Origin: Candidatus Aminicenantota bacterium
Lineage (GTDB): Bacteria > Acidobacteriota > Aminicenantia > UBA2199
Assembly (NCBI GenBank): GCA_023137075.1
Contig: JAGLQA010000485.1
Location: 1-5,205 of the forward strand
Length of the DNA: 5,205 bases
Direction of reading: 5' to 3'
A program made the position numbers and the translations under genes. Below are positions 1-5,183 of the stretch, piece by piece (the first letter of the stretch is position 1; each line of letters starts with the position of its first letter). Below the pieces are notes generated by a model that saw nothing but the letters and a program-made list of their open reading frames with translations, was not told the DNA's origin and made no database searches.

Positions 1-2
1 CA

Positions 3-38
3 GTGGTCAGCGCTTTTATAGGTGGGGAATATGTTTAA
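3..38 (+). CDS. 3' end of an upstream gene (partial), possibly the ABC ATPase
   Basis: Reading from base 3 gives eleven codons, VVSAFIGGEYV, then TAA at 36-38. This would overlap the ATG at 31 by eight bases, the kind of overlap common between the ATPase and permease genes of ABC-2 transporters. The short tail resembles the ends of such ATPases, but eleven residues cannot identify a family. A competing reading in frame 1 (QWSALL then TAG at 19-21) would end just before the ribosome binding site instead. The existence of some upstream gene is likely because the permease start has almost no leader in the window; its identity as an ATPase is inference. Confidence 0.3.
   Translation: MVSAFIGGEYV
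20..27 (+). promoter_or_regulatory. ribosome binding site deciding the first permease start
   Basis: The purine-rich AGGTGGGG lies three bases before the ATG at 31, with the AGG part at a more usual distance. A GTG at 22 is in frame but lies inside this motif and has no purine-rich stretch of its own. Starting at 31 gives MFKKELRD, which matches MLKKEFHD at the start of the paralogous permease at 2099, so ATG 31 is preferred. Confidence 0.55.
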
Positions 39-750
39 GAAAGAGCTGCGCGATACCATGAAAATTCTAGGTCACAGCCTGTTTTTTCTTATAGCACTGC
101 CCATTCTGTACCGGGGATTCGGTTATTCCGGGGTGGGATTTTCCCTTGTTTTCAGGCGGTTATTCACCATCATTGTTGTCTTTTTTGCCGCCTATGCCGG
201 TGCCGGTCTTTTTTTGTTCGAGAGAAAGGAGAAGGCCTTTGAATATCTTTTTTCCCTGCCCCTGCCGCGTTTTAAGATTATCCTGAATAAGCTGCTGCCC
301 CGCCTGCTTGTTTTGTCGGTTCTGTTTATAACGGGGGTTTTCTTCCGGGCTTTTGCCGATATCCCGGCAGACTGTTTCGGGTTGTTATTCCTGTTCCTTA
401 GCGCCATGTTTATCGGGTTGGCAGTCAACTCGGTCATATTAGGCCTTTTGGGGATTTTGACGGTTAACCTGTTGTTTTATTATTCATCCATGATAATCAA
501 TTATCTTGCCATCGAAAAATGTGCGGCAGAAAACGGGGCCGGTTTTCTCTTATCCCTGCTGCTGCCCGGGCTGCTCCTCCTGGTACCCTTAGGAACAGCC
601 TTCCGGATATGTTTTGGAAACATGGATGTTAAACCCCTTGAGATGCAGGTAAAACCCTATATCCGGATCGTACTCCCGCCGGTTCTGGTGCTTATCGTGT
701 TTGTGGTTGCTTTTTTTAAGAGTTATTTTTATTGGGTGAAAACCTACTAA
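31..750 (+). CDS. ABC-2 type (NosY-like) permease subunit A
   Basis: Predicted integral membrane subunit of an ABC-2 transporter, 239 aa from ATG 31, a normal size for the short NosY-like permeases. Hydrophobic segments lie at about residues 12-29, 43-63, 90-108, 114-133, 135-157, 172-192 and 212-230, so six or seven membrane spans. Between the second and third is the cytoplasmic coupling-helix-type motif of this family, ERKEKAFEYLFSLPLPR (about 64-80) followed by KIILNK. The same motif and a late signature (LPGLL, PLG, then D.KP and VKPY at 207-210) recur in the permease at 2099-2872, showing that the two are paralogues. No nucleotide-binding motifs are present, so it needs an ATPase encoded elsewhere, probably just upstream. 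It is followed after 22 bases by the ankyrin lipoprotein gene. Substrate unknown; assignment to the ABC-2 family rests on motif and topology only. Confidence 0.8.
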   Translation: MFKKELRDTMKILGHSLFFLIALPILYRGFGYSGVGFSLVFRRLFTIIVVFFAAYAGAGLFLFERKEKAFEYLFSLPLPRFKIILNKLLPRLLVLSVLFITGVFFRAFADIPADCFGLLFLFLSAMFIGLAVNSVILGLLGILTVNLLFYYSSMIINYLAIEKCAAENGAGFLLSLLLPGLLLLVPLGTAFRICFGNMDVKPLEMQVKPYIRIVLPPVLVLIVFVVAFFKSYFYWVKTY

Positions 751-772
751 GAAATGAAAAAACAGGTATAAA

Positions 773-2080
773 ATGAAAACGAATCTATCAAAAATATCGA
801 CATCCGGCCTGAAAAGGTGGATCCCTGCTTCCCTTCTGTTTCTCCTCTTTATCACCGGCTGTACCGGTGGAAATATCTTTACCGCCATAGAGAAAGGCAG
901 CCTCGACAGGGTCAGGCTCTTTCTAAAAGAAAACCCGGGACTGCTTACTCACACCGACGGTACCGGCAGGCTGCCGCTCCACGCTGCTGCCGTAAGGGGG
1001 TACAAAAAAATCGTGGAATTTCTCATTTCGCAGGGAGCAGAAGTAGAACAAAAAGACCGCAGTCCTTTTGCCAACACGCCGCTGTGGTATGCCTGTTTGG
1101 CCGGCCATAGAGATACCGCCGCTTTTTTGATCGCCAGGGGAGCCCAGGTGAACGCACAAAACAGGCTTGGGGAAACGCCCATTTTTTGCGCGGCGCAGAT
1201 GGGTCATAAACAGGTGGTGGAATTATTGATAAAACAAAGCGCCCGGGTAAACATCAAGGAAAAAAAAGGCGATATGCCGCTGCACCGGGTAGTGGCAGGC
1301 GGATTAAAGGAGATAGCCGAACTGCTGCTGAAGGAAAAGGCGGATGTAAATGTAGTAGGAAGTTTAGGCGATACGCCTTTAGAGGTGGCTGTATACTGGA
1401 AGAAAACGGAAATTGTTCGCCTCTTGATCTCCAAAGGCGCGGACTTCACTGAGAAGTCCGGTAGTGAAACGCTGCTGCACAGGGCGGCATACCAGGATTT
1501 GAAAGAGGTTGTGGAAATATTGATTTCAAAGGGGCTTGATATGAATGCAGTCAACACCCGCGGCGATACCCCGCTTCACTTAGCTCTTAGACGCGGCAGC
1601 CTACAAGCGGCCATGTTATTGCTGGAGAATGGTGCCCGGGTAGACATGGAAAATACAAAAGGGGAGACGCCGGCCGATATAGGCATCAGGCGGGGCTGCC
1701 CGCAAGTGGTGGGATTCCTGCTTCCGCTGCACCGGGCCGTAAAACAGGGAGATGTGAAAAAAGTAGAACGTCTCGCAGCGACGTTCCCGCAATTGATCGA
1801 TGTGGGTGACCGGTTGGGTTGGACCCCGCTGTTTCAGGCCGTTATTCGCGACCGGCTCGATATCGCGAAGATTTTACTTGAGAAGGGAGCGGTGGTCCAT
1901 AAAAAAAGTAGAAGCAGGCGGGTTGATATGCTGCGCGGCGTTGTGGGTAAATTACTGGTTCCCGTGACCAGCCGGAAAAAATTTTATAAAGACGAAAGGA
2001 CGCCCATGGAGGTGGCTGCGCATCACAAAAATCCGGAAATGGTCGAACTTCTCAAAAAATTCGGCAGCCGGGAAAAATGA
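773..2080 (+). CDS. ankyrin-repeat lipoprotein
   Basis: 435 aa. The N-terminus has basic residues, a hydrophobic stretch (about 17-28) and a lipobox FITGC with the lipidated Cys at 30, so the protein is predicted to be exported and anchored by lipid; Thr at +2 gives no inner-membrane retention signal by the E. coli rule. The rest is ankyrin repeats of about 33 residues with the G.TPLH.A....VV.LLI..GA.VN pattern. Units begin near 34 (cap-like), 65, 101, 133, 166, 199, 231, 264, 297 (short), 317 (a second cap-like unit), 349 and 408. A basic insert (about 377-407) splits the last two units. Ankyrin domains bind other proteins; no catalytic domain is visible. The start is ATG 773 with only a weak AGGT at 764-767; tight spacing to both permease genes suggests co-transcription and perhaps coupled translation. 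Role as an accessory or partner of the transporter is inferred from position. Annotation as ankyrin lipoprotein is strong; function is not known. Confidence 0.88.
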   Translation: MKTNLSKISTSGLKRWIPASLLFLLFITGCTGGNIFTAIEKGSLDRVRLFLKENPGLLTHTDGTGRLPLHAAAVRGYKKIVEFLISQGAEVEQKDRSPFANTPLWYACLAGHRDTAAFLIARGAQVNAQNRLGETPIFCAAQMGHKQVVELLIKQSARVNIKEKKGDMPLHRVVAGGLKEIAELLLKEKADVNVVGSLGDTPLEVAVYWKKTEIVRLLISKGADFTEKSGSETLLHRAAYQDLKEVVEILISKGLDMNAVNTRGDTPLHLALRRGSLQAAMLLLENGARVDMENTKGETPADIGIRRGCPQVVGFLLPLHRAVKQGDVKKVERLAATFPQLIDVGDRLGWTPLFQAVIRDRLDIAKILLEKGAVVHKKSRSRRVDMLRGVVGKLLVPVTSRKKFYKDERTPMEVAAHHKNPEMVELLKKFGSREK

Positions 2081-2086
2081 ACCTGT

Positions 2087-2093
2087 AAGGAGG
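2087..2093 (+). promoter_or_regulatory. strong ribosome binding site for the second permease
   Basis: AAGGAGG sits five bases before the ATG at 2099, a near-consensus Shine-Dalgarno sequence and the best in the operon. It lies in the 18-base gap after the ankyrin gene stop and fixes the start of the second permease. Confidence 0.8.
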
Positions 2094-2098
2094 AAACC

Positions 2099-2872
2099 AT
2101 GCTTAAAAAAGAATTCCATGATTCGTTAAGAGTTTTACTTGAGTGTTCTCTGCTGCTGCTTTCGATCCCGGTTATTTTTCTCATGGATGTGTTCTTTTTC
2201 CATGTGAACCTCGGATTACAGGAATTGATCCAGTTGGTATTAATCTTGACGCTTATAATATTCGCTGTATATTCCGGTTTAACGCTGTTTCGCCGGGAAG
2301 AAAAAGATAGGAGTTACGAATACCTGTTCTCCCTGCCTCTTTCCCGGTCTAAGATACTCCTATGCAAAATTTTCCCCCGGATTTTATTGTTATCCCTGTT
2401 ATTATTTATATTCGTGTTCTTATTCGGTACCGAGAACGTGGATTTGTTTGTTAGGAATTATAACGTCCTGTGGACCATGATTGTATTTTTCCTATTTGCC
2501 CTATTTTTGAGTCTAGCTTTTCGAAACCTGGCGGTCGGTTTTACCGGGATGTATATTCTACTGGTTATATACGACATGTCGCTTCGTTTTTCAATCAATG
2601 TCTTTGAACATATTCTGTATTACAGTTATTATGATCAAATCAGTGATTACAGGTATAATATTTTCCGGAATGCCGTGTACGTCCTGCCGGGACTTTTGAT
2701 TGTTATTCCCTTAGGCATTTCGTTTTTCCTGGCCTTTAAAAGGCTCGACTTAAGACCGCCGGCACACCACGTAAAACCCTATCTTTATATTGCGCTGCCG
2801 GTTATTCTTATCCAGGCTGTCTTGCTGCTCCTGTTTTACAAAGATCTATTTGATTTAATCACGGCAGCCTGA
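2099..2872 (+). CDS. ABC-2 type (NosY-like) permease subunit B
   Basis: 257-aa integral membrane protein, paralogue of the permease at 31-750. Hydrophobic segments at about 12-34, 43-64, 92-110, 124-141, 145-160, 193-213 and 227-247. Shared features occur in the same order: M.KKE..D at the start, AVYSGLTLF.R.EK then YEYLFSLPLSRSKILL (73-88), PR.L.LS, then LPGLL, PLG, a D.RP pair and VKPY (225-228) before the last span. A 12-base identity, gtaaaaccctat, is kept at this last site in both genes (649-660 and 2771-2782). The sequences have diverged widely otherwise, so this is an old duplication or a standard heterodimeric pair. Likely role: second half of the membrane channel of an ABC exporter, with the ATPase encoded outside the window. 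It is slightly longer, with an aromatic, Tyr-rich loop at about 170-190 that the first permease lacks. Transported substrate unknown. Confidence 0.8.
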   Translation: MLKKEFHDSLRVLLECSLLLLSIPVIFLMDVFFFHVNLGLQELIQLVLILTLIIFAVYSGLTLFRREEKDRSYEYLFSLPLSRSKILLCKIFPRILLLSLLLFIFVFLFGTENVDLFVRNYNVLWTMIVFFLFALFLSLAFRNLAVGFTGMYILLVIYDMSLRFSINVFEHILYYSYYDQISDYRYNIFRNAVYVLPGLLIVIPLGISFFLAFKRLDLRPPAHHVKPYLYIALPVILIQAVLLLLFYKDLFDLITAA

Positions 2873-2880
2873 TCTTGTAA

Positions 2881-2905
2881 GGCCCTTTTGCAAAAGCTTT
2901 TGGCC
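2881..2905. repeat. overlapping palindromes in the spacer
   Basis: Two perfect 12-base palindromes overlap: cttttgcaaaag at 2885-2896 and caaaagcttttg at 2891-2902. They are framed by ggcc at 2881-2884 and 2902-2905. The central aaaag can pair with ctttt on either side, giving two mutually exclusive small hairpins. Together with the perfect stem that follows, this looks like a structured intergenic element just after the operon; whether it is repeated in the genome cannot be seen here. Confidence 0.5.
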
Positions 2906-2928
2906 CCACCTTTTTACAAAAAGGTGGG
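2905..2928 (+). terminator. perfect 11-bp hairpin, possible operon terminator
   Basis: cccaccttttt (2905-2915) pairs perfectly with aaaaaggtggg (2918-2928); only two bases lie between, so in RNA the top pair would open to give a 10-bp stem with a four-base loop. It begins 33 bases after the permease stop. No run of T follows on either strand, so it is not a textbook intrinsic terminator; it could act as a pause or 3'-end stabilising structure, or be part of a dispersed repeat. Confidence 0.45.
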
Positions 2929-2968
2929 TGTTCGCCGGAGGCAAGTGCCTAGAATTAATTTTGTAAAT

Positions 2969-2997
2969 ATGACACGATAAGTGTCGAAAAAAATAAT
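2969..2997 (+). promoter_or_regulatory. possible promoter with dyad over the -35 region
   Basis: ATGACA (2969-2974) and AATAAT (2992-2997) each differ by one base from the sigma-70 consensus and are 17 bases apart. A dyad, gacac-gataa-gtgtc (2971-2985), overlaps the -35 and spacer and could be an operator. The expected transcript start would fall near 3004, right at the ribosome binding site, leaving a very short leader, and AT-rich spacers produce such matches by chance. Weak call. Confidence 0.3.
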
Positions 2998-3018
2998 TAA
3001 ACAAAAGGAGTTAAAAAA

Positions 3019-3495
3019 ATGAAAAAAACATTAATGATTATGATGTTAATCATGGTCATGTTGTTCCCCCTGGCAAGTATCGGCAGCGAGCAGCCGGAAC
3101 AAACGGCCAAAGATGACAAAGTTCTCATCAGGGAAAATAAGCAAAAGCAGAAAAGCACCATGGGCGATTTGGTGGGAATCGGGAAAGCCATTGCCGGTTA
3201 TATGGGCGAGCCCAAAATTGCCCCGAAAGCGAGCTCAATAAAAGAGCTGCAAAAGATTTTAGTACCCCGTTATATCAAGGAGATGCCCGTAACAGACGGT
3301 TGGGGAAACGAACTGTTCTATCAAGTTAACGCGGAAGATCCCGGGAAATATTGGCTGGCCAGCGGCGGCAGTAACGGCAAACTTGAGTGGGATGGGAAAA
3401 GTGAGAATTTTTTCCCGGTGATGTCCCTTAAAGATTTTGCCAAGGACATCGTATTCTCAAATGGCCGTTTCCTCTGCGGCCCCAAAGTAAAATAA
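3019..3495 (+). CDS. exported protein with GspG (pseudopilin) C-terminal-like domain
   Basis: 158 aa, start ATG 3019 preceded by AAAGGAG (3004-3010) at eight bases. Residues 1-23 form a signal peptide: KK, a Met-rich hydrophobic core (2-18), then polar residues; cleavage probably near 20-23. A charged, Lys/Gln-rich linker (24-47) precedes the domain. Residues about 48-158 fit the soluble part of the type II secretion major pseudopilin: an amphipathic helix (GIGKAIAGYM), a helix with LQKILVPRYIKEMP, the hallmark DGWGN (93-97; usually DPWGN), an aromatic strand, and KYWLASGGSNGKLEWDG (110-126), the counterpart of the Ca-binding S.G.DG region. The end has DIVFSNGRF (143-151). The prepilin N-terminus (G|FTLIE-type cleavage site and long helix) is absent, so it should be a soluble periplasmic or secreted protein, not a pilus subunit. 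Similar stand-alone domains occur in other bacteria; their job is not established. It follows the transporter operon but is separated by structured DNA, so is probably expressed on its own. Confidence 0.7.
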   Translation: MKKTLMIMMLIMVMLFPLASIGSEQPEQTAKDDKVLIRENKQKQKSTMGDLVGIGKAIAGYMGEPKIAPKASSIKELQKILVPRYIKEMPVTDGWGNELFYQVNAEDPGKYWLASGGSNGKLEWDGKSENFFPVMSLKDFAKDIVFSNGRFLCGPKVK

Positions 3496-3533
3496 TAGGC
3501 CGGCGGCAAAAGAGGGGGATTCTGCCGTACAGT

Positions 3534-3561
3534 GTAGGGGGTCAAGATTTTGAACCCCTAC
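3534..3561. terminator. hairpin between the GspG-like gene and the receiver remnant
   Basis: gtagggggtcaa (3534-3545) pairs with ttgaacccctac (3550-3561) with one G-A mismatch and a four-base loop. It lies 38 bases after the GspG-like stop and between two convergent coding stretches, the place expected for a two-way terminator. Only a weak T-containing stretch (ctcttcatt) follows on the + strand and none on the minus strand, so efficiency is uncertain. Confidence 0.45.
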
Positions 3562-3587
3562 CTCTTCATTAAAAATGCGATCTGATA

Positions 3588-3707
3588 TTATTTCTTTTCT
3601 AAGATTTCCTTTAGTTTCCGGGACAACCGTTCCAAATCGAAAGGTTTCTGGATAAAACCCATGCCGCCGGGAATGATGTTTTTGTGGCCACAAATTATAA
3701 ACGTTTT
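3588..3707 (-). pseudogene. remnant of a response-regulator receiver domain (C-terminal end)
   Basis: On the minus strand 39 codons are open from 3707 down to a TAA at 3588-3590, with an in-frame TGA just before (3708-3710). The translation contains NIIPGGMGFIQKPF, then DLERLSRKL, then KEILEKK. This is the end of a CheY-like receiver domain as found in stand-alone regulators or hybrid histidine kinases: beta-5 with the conserved Lys-Pro (QKPF) and the final amphipathic helix. The phosphoacceptor Asp, the acidic pocket and most of the fold are missing; no start codon and no room for them remain before the sulfatase-like gene, whose stop is at 3744. Only about 40 bases separate the two. It therefore looks like the leftover of a gene truncated by recombination or deletion. 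The short length limits certainty, but the QKPF context plus a terminal helix and stop in the right place make chance unlikely. Confidence 0.6.
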
Positions 3708-3717
3708 TCAAGACACT

Positions 3718-3735
3718 ACTCAAAAACTCAAAAAC
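3718..3735. repeat. short tandem repeat next to the sulfatase-like gene end
   Basis: actcaaaa occurs twice in tandem (3718-3725 and 3726-3733) with a partial third copy (ac). It lies between the truncated receiver remnant and the stop of the minus-strand sulfatase-like gene. It may be a chance AT-rich slippage product or mark the junction where the two were joined. Confidence 0.4.
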
Positions 3736-3743
3736 GGGCCCAA

Positions 3744-5183
3744 TTAAAGATATCCCAATGACTCCAAATCTTTAATTGTCCTTTCGCTAATCTTTGTTTT
3801 ATTTATCGAAAAATCAATTTTAGCTGAATTCGTGACGACATTAATCAGGATTTTTTCGAAGTCAATACAGATCTGTCTGAATTTCAAATCTCTATAAAGG
3901 TTGTTTTTTTCTAAAGGATCGTTCCGTAGATCATAAAGTCTTCTCCTGACGATAGAATCCCAGTTTACTCTTTCCGGTTTAGATGGATTCCGCATGGTTA
4001 TGATATATTTCAAATCACCCACCCGGATCATTTTCTTTTCCACTTTGTCTTCTGCGATAGCTTCGGAAACAATGTATTTCCTTGTTCTTTTGAGATAAGG
4101 CATAAGAAGAGAATCGCCCTGAACGAAATCAGGGATTTCCATATTGTAATAATCTAAAATTGTAGGTAATACATCAACAAGAGACACGGGTTCGCTTACC
4201 TTTTTGGGATTATTCGTGTCCGGGTATTTAATAATGAGAGGGACTTTGATAAATTCTTCAAAATAATCGACTCCATGGTAACCGTAAAACTTTTTTCTAT
4301 AATGTTCCGCAAAATGTTCACCATGATCACTCACAACAATAAAAAATAAATCATCGTAGATGTTTAATTGCCTGGCTTTATCAATAATCCTGCCAATAAA
4401 TCCGTCAACATAATGGATGCCGCTGTCATATAAATCGATACAATCTTTTACATTATATAAATTATTTTCCTTTAAAAAAACCAGAAAATCTGCCGGAATA
4501 TTTTTCGATTTCTTTTTTTTGAAAATTTCTCTGAAATTGTTTATATATTTTCGTTTCTCTATATCTGCTTTTTCTTTCTTTAGAAAGTAACTCCTGGAAT
4601 ATGGAGCATGGACTTGCCAGGTATGAATAAAAAGGAAAAACTCTTTGTTTTTATATTCTTCAAGTTGCCCCAACAGTTTATTGAAAATTTTCTCGTTTGC
4701 GAAAGGGTCGACTCGATTATTTATATCAAACCCTCGGCTGAAGCCCAGTTCATCCGGCAAGGCAGCAAACTTTATGGTGTTTAAACTATAATATTTAAAA
4801 ATTTCGGAAATACTTTTTATAGAGTCATTTAATATGGGATATTGCTTCTGTTTAATGGATTGCCAGGTCTTGTTAACACCGTGCCTCGAAGGAAGCGTAC
4901 CGGTTAACAGGGATACATGGCTGGGTATTGTCCAACATCCGTTAGGGTAGGCTTGTGTGTAGCAAACCGCTCCTTCAACTAATCTACTTAAAGCCGGGGA
5001 AGTATCCCGGGAATATCCATAACAACTTAGATGATCGGCCCTTAGCGTATCCACGCTGATCAGGATTATTTGTTTTTTTCTATTTATATTTGTCCTTTTT
5101 TTATTACAGTTGATTGATATCGATATGGTTAATAGGATCATTAGTAAAAAGAAAGAGAATATTCTTTTCCTATATTTATTCAT
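3744..5183 (-). CDS. membrane-anchored sulfatase-family (alkaline phosphatase superfamily) hydrolase
   Basis: 479 aa. Residues 1-25 are a basic start and strong hydrophobic segment ending in SINC (Cys26): either a lipoprotein with an atypical Asn before the Cys or a signal anchor; the enzyme should lie outside the cytoplasm. Superfamily motifs in order: ILISVDTLRADHL with metal-ligand Asp45; CWTIPSHVSLLTG (83-95) at the nucleophile site; HAPY (192-195); VVSDHGE with Asp286/His287; YHG (302-304) then VPLIIKYP; SLVDVLPTIL; RLYDLRNDPLEKNNL; and the common sulfatase ending LESLGYL. In formylglycine sulfatases the site is C/S-x-P-S-R; here it is Thr85-I-P-S-H, so Thr is the likely nucleophile, as in phosphoethanolamine transferases and nucleotide pyrophosphatases. 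The substrate (sulfate, phosphate or phosphonate ester) is therefore open. The gene is much more A+T-rich than its neighbours, with Lys, Ile and Asn in excess, suggesting transfer. The ATG at 5183 has only a weak GAAGAG upstream; the frame stays open to the window edge, so a longer start cannot be excluded. Confidence 0.85.
   Translation of the reverse strand: MNKYRKRIFSFFLLMILLTISISINCNKKRTNINRKKQIILISVDTLRADHLSCYGYSRDTSPALSRLVEGAVCYTQAYPNGCWTIPSHVSLLTGTLPSRHGVNKTWQSIKQKQYPILNDSIKSISEIFKYYSLNTIKFAALPDELGFSRGFDINNRVDPFANEKIFNKLLGQLEEYKNKEFFLFIHTWQVHAPYSRSYFLKKEKADIEKRKYINNFREIFKKKKSKNIPADFLVFLKENNLYNVKDCIDLYDSGIHYVDGFIGRIIDKARQLNIYDDLFFIVVSDHGEHFAEHYRKKFYGYHGVDYFEEFIKVPLIIKYPDTNNPKKVSEPVSLVDVLPTILDYYNMEIPDFVQGDSLLMPYLKRTRKYIVSEAIAEDKVEKKMIRVGDLKYIITMRNPSKPERVNWDSIVRRRLYDLRNDPLEKNNLYRDLKFRQICIDFEKILINVVTNSAKIDFSINKTKISERTIKDLESLGYL

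Noticed and set aside
22..30. GTG at 22 as the start of the first permease
   Set aside because: It lies within the purine-rich ribosome binding site, and ATG 31 aligns with the start of the paralogous permease.
754..771. Five-codon ATG frame (MKKQV) in the gap before the ankyrin gene
   Set aside because: Too short and in a chance AT-rich gap; no sign of a leader peptide function such as a hairpin pair or codon run.
923..1207. Minus-strand open frames in the first third of the ankyrin gene, and a + strand frame from 817
   Set aside because: Shadows of the ankyrin gene; no motif, no ribosome binding site, and Arg/Pro/Ser-rich compositions typical of wrong-frame translation.
1204..1557. 117-codon open frame on the minus strand inside the ankyrin gene
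   Set aside because: It is antisense to regular ankyrin repeats, its translation is a low-complexity Ser/Thr/Phe-rich product without any motif, and the + strand gene explains the region fully.
872..2077. Regular spacing in the ankyrin gene as a DNA tandem repeat or CRISPR array
   Set aside because: The periodicity of about 99 bases is at protein level; the nucleotide units are diverged and no identical repeats with unique spacers are present. No tRNA- or CRISPR-like structure was seen elsewhere in the window.
2905..2928. Perfect stem as the terminal inverted repeat of an insertion sequence
   Set aside because: No transposase gene or partner repeat is present nearby; the two arms are adjacent, forming a hairpin.
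3457..3723. 88-codon minus-strand open frame crossing the end of the GspG-like gene
   Set aside because: It is a different frame of the receiver-domain remnant; its translation shows no domain and it runs antisense into the GspG-like gene. The real signal is in the neighbouring frame (3588-3707).
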